This document shows positions 5,516 to 11,898 of a stretch of DNA of 38,709 nucleotides, in pieces. Source of the DNA: a virus. A model generated the notes under the pieces. It did not search any database, had not been told where the DNA came from, and worked only from the letters and a program-made list of their open reading frames with translations. A program made the translations under genes and the position numbers. The stretch is from the IMG/VR virus record IMGVR_UViG_3300025122_000056, positions 1-38,709 of that record. One strand, written 5' to 3'. Each line of letters opens with the position of its first letter. The first letter of the stretch is position 1.

Positions 5516-5675
5516 TGATGACCTCCAGATAATGCTGATTGACTCTTTCTAAGTCGTTCTCGTGAGAGGCCCAAACTACGTGTAATATCAAGTCGTTCTC
5601 CCTGGCAACCACAACGCCTAGGCGACCAGTGCGCCAGGGTTCGGGTGTTAGTCTAACAATATCACCGACTTTCAC
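5502..5675 (-). CDS. Array 1 family protein, 57 aa
   Basis: GTG start, MKVGDIVRLTPEPWRTGRLG, then VVVARENDLILHVVWASHEN and the tail YLEVISAAG. The end differs from ESR because the next gene starts MQPGD, not MKVGD: the overlap changes both proteins together. Well-formed GGAG-type ribosome sites lie at both junctions. Confidence 0.8.
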   Translation of the reverse strand: MKVGDIVRLTPEPWRTGRLGVVVARENDLILHVVWASHENDLERVNQHYLEVISAAG

Positions 5676-5856
5676 TGACAAGCTCCAAGGCGTATTGAGG
5701 GCAGGATTTCAGTTCGCGGTCTGGCATCGTCGGCCAGCGAACATAACACCGTTGCGCTCGGGTGTTCGGGGGCGAGACCTTTACGATAAGGCCAATGCCA
5801 TACAGGCGTGGAGGTTGGACTGAAGGCCTCATCCTTACCAAGTCACCGACGTTCAT
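5662..5856 (-). CDS. Array 1 family protein, 64 aa
   Basis: ATG at 5856 starts MNVGDLVRMRPSVQPPRLYG, then IGLIVKV, CYVRWPTMPDREL and YALELVSESR. It is a close duplicate of the product of 6626-6805 (VRWPTMPDRELK.C..YALEL shared), visible also at DNA level. It is preceded by a border repeat B that breaks the usual gene overlap. A longer frame starts inside that repeat and is not preferred. Confidence 0.8.
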   Translation of the reverse strand: MNVGDLVRMRPSVQPPRLYGIGLIVKVSPPNTRAQRCYVRWPTMPDRELKSCPQYALELVSESR

Positions 5857-5861
5857 TATAC

Positions 5862-5884
5862 GCCTCGCATGCGAGCAAAAAATC
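5862..5884 (-). repeat. Gene-border repeat B, copy 5
   Basis: The minus strand reads GATTTTTTGCTCGCATGCGA then GGC, in the 26-base gap between two array genes that would otherwise overlap. It gives the GAGG ribosome site of the 64-aa gene and contains the 12-bp palindrome CTCGCATGCGAG. Confidence 0.6.
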
Positions 5885-6107
5885 ACACCGGGTGAAAATC
5901 AAAATCGTTATCACCGGTAACTGAAATAATACGCCAGTGCTTTCCATTCAGTGTTTCAAGTTCGGCAATCTCCGTACCAGCAGGAAAGCGACCATGCGGC
6001 ATTGCGCCTTTGATGTTCTTAACCTTCCAAAGTTCGCCTTGTTCTCTAACACGATTCTTGCCATGGCGTGTCTTTCCAGAAAGAACTAAAATATCACCTA
6101 CTTTCAC
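5883..6107 (-). CDS. Divergent array 1 protein, 74 aa
   Basis: GTG start, MKVGDILVLSGKTRHGKNRV. The middle (GELWKVKNIKGAMPHGRF, then GTEIAELETLNGKHWRIISV) keeps a beta-rich pattern, but the tail is DNDFDFHPV, not an ESR type. It ends in border repeat B and is not overlapped by the following gene. It may be a family member that joined the array by recombination at the shared start. Confidence 0.7.
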   Translation of the reverse strand: MKVGDILVLSGKTRHGKNRVREQGELWKVKNIKGAMPHGRFPAGTEIAELETLNGKHWRIISVTGDNDFDFHPV

Positions 6108-6288
6108 TGATTACCTCGATAAACGCCTGGCTCATTGGGACGCCGCGATCAAAGTTTGGTCCTGCGACGGGAGCCAAGTCCCAATACTTTGAGTAGCCAT
6201 CCCAATCTGAACGCATTTTCGTTTTTCTGATAATAATATAGTAACCGATTCGCGCAGGTAAAACTTGAACTAGGTCTCCGACTTTCAT
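6094..6288 (-). CDS. Array 1 family protein, 64 aa
   Basis: ATG start, MKVGDLVQVLPARIGYYIII, then YWDLAPVAGPNFDRG and FIEVISESR. It is strikingly similar to the product of 17470-17658 in the other array (VGDLVQVLPA.IGYYII, LAPV...NF, FIEV.SES), so the two arrays exchanged or duplicated members. Confidence 0.82.
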   Translation of the reverse strand: MKVGDLVQVLPARIGYYIIIRKTKMRSDWDGYSKYWDLAPVAGPNFDRGVPMSQAFIEVISESR

Positions 6289-6473
6289 TCTATGACTTCG
6301 ACCCATCCCTTCGCCATAGGCTTGACCTTGCCACACCAGCGGCCTTCCATGAGAAACTGGACTTTGACCATGTTGTCGCTAACACTGACGATGATTCCAA
6401 TGCCGGGGTTTTCGCCACCTAACATTCGATCGATTTTGGGACTGATAACCCTAATCAAGTCACCGACCTTCAC
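6285..6473 (-). CDS. Array 1 family protein, 62 aa
   Basis: GTG at 6473 gives MKVGDLIRVISPKIDRMLGG, then GIGIIVSVSDNMVKVQFL and the tail KGWVEVIE. Here the junction with the next gene is the short ATGA type instead of the 14-base overlap, and the ESR tail is accordingly absent. Confidence 0.8.
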   Translation of the reverse strand: MKVGDLIRVISPKIDRMLGGENPGIGIIVSVSDNMVKVQFLMEGRWCGKVKPMAKGWVEVIE

Positions 6474-6639
6474 TGACAAGCTCCAAAGCACCTATACCAA
6501 ACCAGTCAATATCGCCATCAATGAAAAAAACTTGATAAGGAAACAATAAATCGATGGTACACGGTTGATGAAAGTTGACCTCCACAATGAAGCCCAGCGT
6601 ACCATCCATGCCATGACGAACAATGTCACCGACTTTCAC
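6460..6639 (-). CDS. Array 1 family protein, 59 aa
   Basis: GTG at 6639 gives MKVGDIVRHGMDGTLGFIVE, then IDLLFPYQVFFIDGDIDWFG and ALELVSEGR. The R of the tail comes from the CGG of the next gene's MKVGD start. Confidence 0.8.
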   Translation of the reverse strand: MKVGDIVRHGMDGTLGFIVEVNFHQPCTIDLLFPYQVFFIDGDIDWFGIGALELVSEGR

Positions 6640-6805
6640 TGACAAGCTCCAGGGCGTATCGGGCGCAGGGTTTCAGTTCACGGTCTGGCATTGTGGGCCA
6701 CCTGACGAAACACCGGGTGCCTTCGATCTCTATAACGAGGCCGATTCCATACAAGTGCGGAGGGGCAACCGCTGGTCGAATCTTAACCAAATCACCGACT
6801 TGCAT
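6626..6805 (-). CDS. Array 1 family protein, 59 aa
   Basis: ATG at 6805 gives MQVGDLVKIRPAVAPPHLYG, then IGLVIEIEGTRCFVRWPTMP and RYALELVSESR. It is a recent duplicate of the 5662-5856 product, separated from it by four other members, so the duplication was not simple neighbour-to-neighbour copying or was followed by rearrangement. Confidence 0.82.
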   Translation of the reverse strand: MQVGDLVKIRPAVAPPHLYGIGLVIEIEGTRCFVRWPTMPDRELKPCARYALELVSESR

Positions 6806-7007
6806 GGACAACCTCTAACACGTCTCTTTCTGGTAATGAAGTGTTATTACCATGGTAATCTGGTGCACCAGCCCAAAAGACCCTACATCGGATTCCGATA
6901 CACTCAATGATTACGCCGACGTCGCCAACAAAAGAACCATTATAAGCCGTTCTTTTTATTGCTTCATCGTCAAACCTAACCAAGTCACCAACCCTCGGCT
7001 TGACCAT
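6792..7007 (-). CDS. Array 1 family protein, 71 aa (first family member)
   Basis: ATG at 7007 (MVKPRVGDLVRFDDEAIKRT) overlaps the stop of the basic 48-aa gene as TAATG. The pattern continues VGDVGVIIECIGIRCRVFWA and ends VLEVVHASR, where HASR replaces SESR because the following gene starts MQVGD. Confidence 0.8.
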   Translation of the reverse strand: MVKPRVGDLVRFDDEAIKRTAYNGSFVGDVGVIIECIGIRCRVFWAGAPDYHGNNTSLPERDVLEVVHASR

Positions 7008-7153
7008 TAGCCGCGCCATCGAAGGTGCTTTGGCTTCTGGTGCTTAGGCTTGCGGCGACGACCCTTGCGAAAGTCATCGGCTCGCTTGTGATGGGCACCA
7101 GCCTTGCCAGCGTGCATCACTCGTGCGTCAATCGTTGTGCGTTTCACGTTCAT
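7007..7153 (-). CDS. Small very basic protein, 48 aa
   Basis: ATG follows GGAGGAAC. The protein starts MNVKRTTIDARVMHAGKAGA and ends in a run rich in R, K, H and P (DFRKGRRRKPKHQKPKHL). Such composition suggests nucleic-acid or ribosome binding, but no family is recognised. It opens the operon carrying array 1. Confidence 0.7.
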   Translation of the reverse strand: MNVKRTTIDARVMHAGKAGAHHKRADDFRKGRRRKPKHQKPKHLRWRG

Positions 7154-7171
7154 TGTTCCTCCGACACCCTA

Positions 7172-7199
7172 ACTATAGGCACAGGCTTAGCAAAGTAAA
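7172..7199 (-). promoter_or_regulatory. Promoter of the array 1 operon
   Basis: -35 TTTACT, 16-nt spacer ending in GTGCC, -10 TATAGT. It is the only promoter of this class before the nine-gene array, which therefore appears to be one transcript down to 5321. Confidence 0.8.
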
Positions 7200-7200
7200 G

Positions 7201-7602
7201 CTAAAAAGAGATTGAACGGTGAAGACGTATATCGGGAAAACCCCAGCCACAATCTTCCATATCGTCATTATTCTCTCCAATGCGGATAAACTTGAACCAT
7301 TCCTGCCAAGTACATTCGCGGCCCTCTCCGTCTTTTGGACATTCGGGTTCACCATAATCTGTCATATCGTCAGATTCAAGTGCCTCGACAAACCGCCGAA
7401 TAGGATCAACGTCTTCGTATCCGTCATACCATTTGATAGAAGACCAGTATACAAACCAATCACCTTCGCGTTCATAGCCAGACTGGAAAGTATCAGCATC
7501 ATTACACAATGCCATTGATTGAGGGTGTTTAGCCAACATGGCCATGAAAGCAGAAGCGGCTTCGGGTGTAATAGCTAGTACCACGTCAGAGCGATAACCC
7601 AT
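7201..7602 (-). CDS. Phage MGYRSDV-type hypothetical protein, 133 aa
   Basis: The start MGYRSDVVLAITPEAASAFM is that of a widespread phage/bacterial family of unknown function. The remainder is acidic with conserved-looking aromatic residues (WFVYWSSIKWYDGYEDVDPI, later GRECTWQEWFKFIRIG). The stop/start junction with the upstream gene is TAATG, and GGGAGGC lies upstream. Its end abuts the array 1 promoter. Confidence 0.75.
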   Translation of the reverse strand: MGYRSDVVLAITPEAASAFMAMLAKHPQSMALCNDADTFQSGYEREGDWFVYWSSIKWYDGYEDVDPIRRFVEALESDDMTDYGEPECPKDGEGRECTWQEWFKFIRIGENNDDMEDCGWGFPDIRLHRSISF

Positions 7603-7865
7603 TATCGACGAGCCTCCCAGCGAGCCCAACCAGCCGAACTGATTGAGGATTCTTGATTGCGTTGCTTCTTATGCGAAGCATATGCTTCGGTGCCGTCTGG
7701 CATACGAAGAAGATATTGCGAACCTCTAATGTGCTCAAGTACAAGTGCGCCCTCGAAACCTTCCTGAGTTAGGAGGGAACCGACAAGCGCTTGTCGTTCA
7801 CGCGCAAACTGCACTCGGTCATCGGCAGATAAACGCCTATTCTTTATTCTGTCTCTTCGCTTCAT
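7602..7865 (-). CDS. Hypothetical basic protein, 87 aa
   Basis: The ATG at 7865 (MKRRDRIKNRRLSADDRVQF) lies only six bases after the -10 box, so the message is probably leaderless. After the arginine-rich helix comes a small beta segment (GFEGALVLEHIRGSQYLLRM, then PDGTEAYASH). It could be a nucleic-acid-binding protein; no family is recognised. Confidence 0.65.
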   Translation of the reverse strand: MKRRDRIKNRRLSADDRVQFARERQALVGSLLTQEGFEGALVLEHIRGSQYLLRMPDGTEAYASHKKQRNQESSISSAGWARWEARR

Positions 7866-7871
7866 ATCCAA

Positions 7872-7899
7872 ACCATAAGAACTGAATCTGAGAAGTAAA
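7872..7899 (-). promoter_or_regulatory. Promoter giving a leaderless message
   Basis: -35 TTTACT, 16-nt spacer ending in GTTCT, -10 TATGGT, then six bases and the ATG of the 87-aa gene. Confidence 0.75.
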
Positions 7900-7901
7900 A
7901 C

Positions 7902-8219
7902 TTAAAAGGAACCGTTGTATTCCCAGCACCAATCGTAGTCCCATTGACACCACTCTTCGTACCATCCGTCGACATACCAGACACAACAAATCGACCCATC
8001 GTCATAGTAGTCGCACCAATCTGCGCCATGCCAATAGGGTTCTTCGCAATATCCATAGTAGTCATCGTAATAATATCCGTCACTTTCGTATGACGTTTCA
8101 TATTCCACGTAGTAGCCACTTGGCTCCAGTGTTGTGGGGCCAGGATCGATTTCAAGCGTACAACCTATTAGCGGGAGTGCGAAAAGCAAACACACAATGA
8201 GGTTTTTAATACTGTTCAT
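7902..8219 (-). CDS. Lipoprotein rich in Tyr, Asp, Trp and Cys
   Basis: The N-terminus (MNSIKNLIVCLLFALPLIGC) is a lipoprotein signal peptide with lipobox LIGC, so the mature protein should be anchored in the host cell envelope. The mature part is extreme in composition, with repeated YY, DYY, WC and EEW clusters (DGYYYDDYYGYCEEPYWHGA) and at least seven cysteines, suggesting disulfides outside the cytoplasm. Superinfection exclusion or receptor masking is a conceivable role, but that is inference. Confidence 0.72.
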   Translation of the reverse strand: MNSIKNLIVCLLFALPLIGCTLEIDPGPTTLEPSGYYVEYETSYESDGYYYDDYYGYCEEPYWHGADWCDYYDDGSICCVWYVDGWYEEWCQWDYDWCWEYNGSF

Positions 8220-8447
8220 TTATTCTCTTTCTCGACGGTATTTCGTCTTTCCTATTTGATGAAAGCAGTAGCCTTCATCGATTTTTTTATAGAGAAGATC
8301 TTTGCTAACGCCGAAGGGGCCACCCATGCCATTCTCTCCGAAAGCATAATACCAAATCTTCTTGGGTGTTTCTCTATAAACAATGCCAATGGTTTTGTTT
8401 TCGTCTACATGAAGCAAATCACCGGTCTTCACCTTAAACTTTTTCAT
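8220..8447 (-). CDS. Array-family-like protein, 75 aa
   Basis: ATG at 8447 (MKKFKVKTGDLLHVDENKTI) overlaps the upstream stop as ATGA. VKTGDLLHV and TIGIVYRETPKKIWYYAF match the family strand pattern, but the C-terminus is basic and extended (KTKYRRERE). It is a lone, more distant relative placed next to the lipoprotein gene. Confidence 0.68.
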   Translation of the reverse strand: MKKFKVKTGDLLHVDENKTIGIVYRETPKKIWYYAFGENGMGGPFGVSKDLLYKKIDEGYCFHQIGKTKYRRERE

Positions 8448-8674
8448 TCGCGATGGCACCAGTTTTCAGCGATTTCTTGCCAGTCTACCTCAGACAGCAA
8501 ACAGCCATCAGGGGTCTTATCTTTCCAGATATAGTGACAAAAGTTTTCAAACTGATCTGAATCCGTCATCTTGAGAGACGACATAAGCTCATGAGTGTAG
8601 TTATCGTTGGCAAACCAGATATTAACATTCCACGTAGCGCGATTTGCCCAACCATTGTAGTCATCATCGTTCAT
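8444..8674 (-). CDS. Phage protein with NGWANRATWNV motif, 76 aa
   Basis: The motif YNGWANRATWNVNIWFANDN near the N-terminus is that of a common phage family (NGWxNxxTWxVxLW, annotated DUF7249 or similar). The rest is acidic with W and C residues. Start ATG at 8674 lies nine bases after the -10 at 8684, so the leader is only a few bases long. The longer frame to 8827 crosses the promoter and is rejected. Function is unknown. Confidence 0.75.
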   Translation of the reverse strand: MNDDDYNGWANRATWNVNIWFANDNYTHELMSSLKMTDSDQFENFCHYIWKDKTPDGCLLSEVDWQEIAENWCHRE

Positions 8675-8683
8675 TACACCACA

Positions 8684-8711
8684 ACTATAGTTACGATACG
8701 TCGTCGGTAAA
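8684..8711 (-). promoter_or_regulatory. Promoter with very short leader
   Basis: -35 TTTACC, 16-nt spacer ending in GTAAC, -10 TATAGT. It overlaps the 3' end of the 66-aa gene. Confidence 0.7.
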
Positions 8712-8891
8712 GGTCTTTTCAGCACTCTTGCGCGCAGTTGCTGCAAATCCAATCGGCTGTTTGGCTGCCGGTGTATTGTGAACAGCCGCGACAACGGCAG
8801 CCTTGTGGGTTTGTCTAATCGTCTCAAACGTCAAGCACGCTTGTTCGAGTCCGGCGGCGCAAGAATATAGAATGTTGATTAGTCTTTTCAT
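8691..8891 (-). CDS. Hypothetical protein, 66 aa
   Basis: The ATG directly follows the stop of the VWA protein gene. The N-terminus (MKRLINILYSCAAGLEQACL) is amphipathic, followed by an alanine-rich helical part (TIRQTHKAAVVAAVHNTPAA). It may be a partner of the MoxR/VWA pair by position only. The 3' end contains the promoter of the next unit. Confidence 0.55.
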   Translation of the reverse strand: MKRLINILYSCAAGLEQACLTFETIRQTHKAAVVAAVHNTPAAKQPIGFAATARKSAEKTFTDDVS

Positions 8892-10124
8892 TTACTTATC
8901 CACGATAACGATTCGTTCGTTTGTTTGAAAGTAGGGGTTGCTTCCGTTTCGGCTATCAGTCATCCACATTCGCGAACACTTGCTCGGCTTAGGCTTTGGC
9001 GCGCACATATCGGTCAAACAAATATGACCATCGTACTTGCCCTTATTAACGAAATCAGTCGGTGGATTGAAATCAGTGCCGCCCCACATTACACGCTCTT
9101 TCTTGCGCTTCTCGCCTTTCTTCCAAACGTAAACCTTGTCCTCGGCAACCTTTGTGTCAAACGGAATCACAGTGAACGTGGCAATCTCAGATAGCTTGTT
9201 AAGCTCGGAGTAAAATGCTGCCAGCATCTCATCCGAGACGGAACCAGACTGGTCAATGCTGATTGCGATATTGGCAACACGCTCAACCTTGCGACCAGGA
9301 TGAACGTAGGCGTAACGCTTGTTCAAGCGTCGCGGAGTGCTGCGCTTATTGGACCGTTGAGAGCACTTGACGAACCATCGAAGTACCTTGCGCCAGTCGA
9401 CCTTAGTCGATAGCTTATCGATGATTTCCTTGCGGACAGACGAAGACATGGTGCCCCATGAGTTCGACTTCGATGCCTCGTTGACGGCATCCTTCATAGC
9501 CTCCTTCAAGCGTTCTTTCGCGATTTCTTTGGTAGCCTCGTCACAAGACTCGCCACCCCATTCGGCATGGCTGTCAAACTGACCGGCATTATCAGGGTCG
9601 AAACCTTCGCCCTTCTCACCGTCGTCACCTCCACCATTCTGGTCGTCATCAACCTTTTGCTTCAACTGCTCATAATACCATTCGCCAGTCCGATCGGAAG
9701 GCAAATCCTCAAAGGGTCCAGAGCCGGGAAAGCAGCACATTTCCGGCAACTTATCCTTACCAATCAAGCAGTTGATTGAAAGGTCCGTCGCGATATTCCA
9801 CAACTTGAAAAGCTGCATCTTGTCTTTTGGCACATTACCATTGTTGGTAAAAACACCAGCAAGCTCATCGGGCAGACGACCTGTGACATGCTCGAAAATC
9901 AGGTGATAAAACTCATGAATGAGAACACCGGACCTTTGAGCATCAGTTAGACCTTCAAAGAAGTCTGGATTGTACATCATCTCGAAATATCCGGTGTCGG
10001 GATTAACACGCACACCAGCAGTCGGGATGCCCTTGAACTCCTTTTTCTCGATACGACGAGAAAGCGCAGCAAAGAAAGGCTCACGCTGTAGGAGTCGAAA
10101 GATATGGTCGTTTAGAACAAACAT
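8892..10124 (-). CDS. VWA-domain protein with metallopeptidase-like N-terminus
   Basis: The N-terminal half carries a zinc-peptidase-like helix, LIHEFYHLIFEH (HExxH, about residues 89-100). An acidic linker (about 150-200, GGGDDGEKGEGFDPDN) follows. The C-terminal half is a von Willebrand A-like domain with a metal site: NIAISIDQSGSVS (DxSxS), then GGTDFNPP and LTDMC. This arrangement matches the bacterial and phage VWA/DUF2201 group that works with MoxR-type AAA ATPases, one of which is encoded just upstream. The pair probably remodels or activates a protein complex. Start ATG follows GGAGGTCTTC. Confidence 0.88.
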   Translation of the reverse strand: MFVLNDHIFRLLQREPFFAALSRRIEKKEFKGIPTAGVRVNPDTGYFEMMYNPDFFEGLTDAQRSGVLIHEFYHLIFEHVTGRLPDELAGVFTNNGNVPKDKMQLFKLWNIATDLSINCLIGKDKLPEMCCFPGSGPFEDLPSDRTGEWYYEQLKQKVDDDQNGGGDDGEKGEGFDPDNAGQFDSHAEWGGESCDEATKEIAKERLKEAMKDAVNEASKSNSWGTMSSSVRKEIIDKLSTKVDWRKVLRWFVKCSQRSNKRSTPRRLNKRYAYVHPGRKVERVANIAISIDQSGSVSDEMLAAFYSELNKLSEIATFTVIPFDTKVAEDKVYVWKKGEKRKKERVMWGGTDFNPPTDFVNKGKYDGHICLTDMCAPKPKPSKCSRMWMTDSRNGSNPYFQTNERIVIVDK

Positions 10125-10147
10125 GAAGACCTCCGTCTTACGCTATA

Positions 10148-10175
10148 ACTATAGGAACGATCGAATAACGGTAAA
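10148..10175 (-). promoter_or_regulatory. Promoter of the VWA gene
   Basis: -35 TTTACC, 16-nt spacer ending in GTTCC, -10 TATAGT. Confidence 0.8.
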
Positions 10176-10337
10176 GAAAAATGATGACAAGGGGGCTGTT
10201 TACTCGCATCGCAGCCTTGCTATCTAGTTTTTTGATTAGCGGCTATCGTATGCAGCCTCCGCCGAAACTAGCAAAGTGGCAGGTATAGTTAAAAACTCCC
10301 TTGTCACCAACTCTAAAACCTCACAAACACATAATGA
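10176..10337. other. Gap between MoxR gene and VWA promoter
   Basis: No convincing gene. GACAAGGGAG and CCCCCTTGTC on the minus strand are complementary with one mismatch and about 85 bases apart, enclosing a weak 23-codon GTG frame (MTREFLTIPATLLV...). It may be a structured leader or terminator region, but there is no T-run. Confidence 0.4.
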
Positions 10338-11405
10338 TTAAGAATCCTTGCCCGTAAGCATTTGAACCATGCGCGCCGAGACCTTCGTGCCATCAGCAGC
10401 AGTGGCCTTATGTAGGCCAATCACGTTGGTATTGCTTCCCTTTCCGAGCACAGTCCACAACTTCATGGCAGCCTCGGAGGGCAGAGTGACAAAGTAGTCA
10501 GCAAGATTCTGAATCTTGTCTTCGGCCAACTCCGTCTCAAATGTGTCACTCGCTTCCATCTTTTCAATCAAGGCACAGTGCTCATTGATTCCAAAATCAT
10601 CTGTCTTGGAGACCTGTCCATCATCCAAGATCATTTCGATAGTCACTTGACGCTCGTAGTTCTGAGCGAAATCGTTAAATGCGACGGCAGCCTCCATCCC
10701 AACGAAAGCAGCGGACAGGTGATAGACACTGGCATCTCCTTTGCGGTCCTCGGTAAGAAAGCCAGCAGCAACCAAGCAATCGCTCAGGCGCTTCCAAGAA
10801 CGACGAGACGGGTATACCTTGTTAGGCTCAAAGTCTTCGCCATGGTCGAGGTGCGAACGGTTCTGATTGATGAAGTCCCAAATGAGACCATCAACATTGT
10901 TCTTGCCCCAGTCAAGCCAATCCTCGACCGTGGGCTCAACGTCAAAGACGGTCCAGCGGTCAAGCTCGGCAGGGTCCATCTCGCCAACCTGATACTGCGA
11001 GCCATGCTCACCACCGTTGACGGCAGCAATGATGACGGTATCTGGGTGGATAGGCCGGCCAAACAACTTGCGGGAATCCGTAAGCTCGAAGAGACCCTGG
11101 CGGACCTCATTGACTGCCCGGTCGACCTCATCAAAGAAGAGGACAACAGGATTGTCACAAGCCTCCTGAAACCAATCAGGCGGGCAGAAAGAAGTGACGT
11201 CGCCGTCAGTCTTGGGAAGACCAATCAGGTCGCCCTCAGTCATCTGAGATGCTCGGCGCTCGACGACGGGCATATCAAGATCTGTTGCAATCTGATATAC
11301 GACCTCGGACTTGCCAACGCCATGGCGACCACGAAGCAGCACAGGCTTGCGAACCGCGATAACGTGCGGGGCAACATTTCGGAATGTCTTAAAATCAACA
11401 GCCAT
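10338..11405 (-). CDS. MoxR-family AAA+ ATPase
   Basis: This 355-residue AAA+ protein has Walker A GRHGVGKSEV (about residues 26-35), Walker B VVLFFDEVDRA (about 88-98) and a sensor-like IIAAVNGG (about 125-132). MoxR ATPases act as chaperones that load or activate VWA proteins, and the VWA partner follows at 8892-10124 under its own promoter. The C-terminal helical part (about 230-355) is less conserved. ATG follows TAGGAGAGTAAA. Homologous pairs are known in large phages, but their role in infection is not established to my knowledge. Confidence 0.9.
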   Translation of the reverse strand: MAVDFKTFRNVAPHVIAVRKPVLLRGRHGVGKSEVVYQIATDLDMPVVERRASQMTEGDLIGLPKTDGDVTSFCPPDWFQEACDNPVVLFFDEVDRAVNEVRQGLFELTDSRKLFGRPIHPDTVIIAAVNGGEHGSQYQVGEMDPAELDRWTVFDVEPTVEDWLDWGKNNVDGLIWDFINQNRSHLDHGEDFEPNKVYPSRRSWKRLSDCLVAAGFLTEDRKGDASVYHLSAAFVGMEAAVAFNDFAQNYERQVTIEMILDDGQVSKTDDFGINEHCALIEKMEASDTFETELAEDKIQNLADYFVTLPSEAAMKLWTVLGKGSNTNVIGLHKATAADGTKVSARMVQMLTGKDS

Positions 11406-11446
11406 TTTACTCTCCTATAATAAGTAGTGGCTCGTCTTACACTTCA

Positions 11447-11474
11447 AAGATAAGAACGGTTGAATCAGAGTAAA
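11447..11474 (-). promoter_or_regulatory. Promoter of the MoxR gene
   Basis: -35 TTTACT, 16-nt spacer ending in GTTCT, -10 TATCTT. Confidence 0.75.
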
Positions 11475-11482
11475 GGAACTTT

Positions 11483-11569
11483 TTAGACCGGGCGAGTCAA
11501 AATCGCGTGGCCTAGGCTAATGCCAGTAAAAACAGCGTAACAAACAGTCAAGGTAACAAAATCCATCAT
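11483..11569 (-). CDS. Small membrane protein, 28 aa
   Basis: ATG-ATG follows ATAGGAGTTT, an excellent ribosome site. The product (MMDFVTLTVCYAVFTGISLG and eight more residues) is a single hydrophobic helix with a short basic end. It lies directly after tRNA-Leu and shares its transcript. Similar tiny membrane proteins occur at 2380, 3445, 20956 and 24417. Confidence 0.6.
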   Translation of the reverse strand: MMDFVTLTVCYAVFTGISLGHAILTRPV

Positions 11570-11600
11570 AAACTCCTATAGTTTGTGGATTAAAAGTAAA

Positions 11601-11686
11601 TGGTAGCATCGGAGGGACTCGAACCCTCAATCCCAAAGGGCGACGGATTTTAAGTCCGTTGCGTATACCAGTTCCGCCACGATGCC
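11601..11686 (-). tRNA. tRNA-Leu (anticodon UAA), CCA encoded
   Basis: Class II cloverleaf with a long variable arm. The acceptor is GGCATCG/CGATGCT with an encoded ACCA end, the anticodon arm is ACGGA-CTTAAAA-TCCGT, and the T arm is GAGGG-TTCGAGT-CCCTC. It reads UUA. It is the first gene behind its own promoter. Confidence 0.95.
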
Positions 11687-11697
11687 TCAACACCCAA

Positions 11698-11725
11698 ACT
11701 ATAAGAACCAGTCTGGGCAAGTAAA
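11698..11725 (-). promoter_or_regulatory. Promoter of tRNA-Leu
   Basis: -35 TTTACT, 16-nt spacer ending in GTTCT, -10 TATAGT, ending about 12 bases before the mature tRNA 5' end. Confidence 0.85.
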
Positions 11726-11729
11726 GCTA

Positions 11730-11897
11730 CTAATCAGTGGCCCATTCGTATCGAATGATGCGACTGCTGCCACAAGCCACGCAGTTGGCGTCGCAAGCAG
11801 GACGGGAGGAGCGTGGCTTTCTGTAGTATTTACAGCCACATGAACCACAGTAGTAGTTGTGGGGCTTCTCTTTCTTCTTCGGGAGCGGGGGCCACAT
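11730..11897 (-). CDS. Zinc-ribbon protein, 55 aa
   Basis: ATG at 11897 (MWPPLPKKKEKPHNYYC) follows GGCGAGGATTTAGA. Two cysteine clusters, YYCGSCGCKYY and CDANCVACGSS, form a likely zinc ribbon, with basic residues in between. This suggests a small nucleic-acid or protein-binding module. The longer frame to 11969 overlaps the upstream gene and is not preferred; another frame across the same bases lacks the cysteine pattern. Confidence 0.75.
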   Translation of the reverse strand: MWPPLPKKKEKPHNYYCGSCGCKYYRKPRSSRPACDANCVACGSSRIIRYEWATD

Positions 11898-11898
11898 T

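Noticed and set aside
10784-11224. 146-codon minus-strand frame within the MoxR gene
   Set aside because: Alternative frame of a conserved gene with low-complexity serine/leucine composition.
10578-11420. 280-codon plus-strand frame opposite the MoxR gene
   Set aside because: Antisense shadow of a conserved ATPase; the minus-strand frame has Walker motifs and a promoter.
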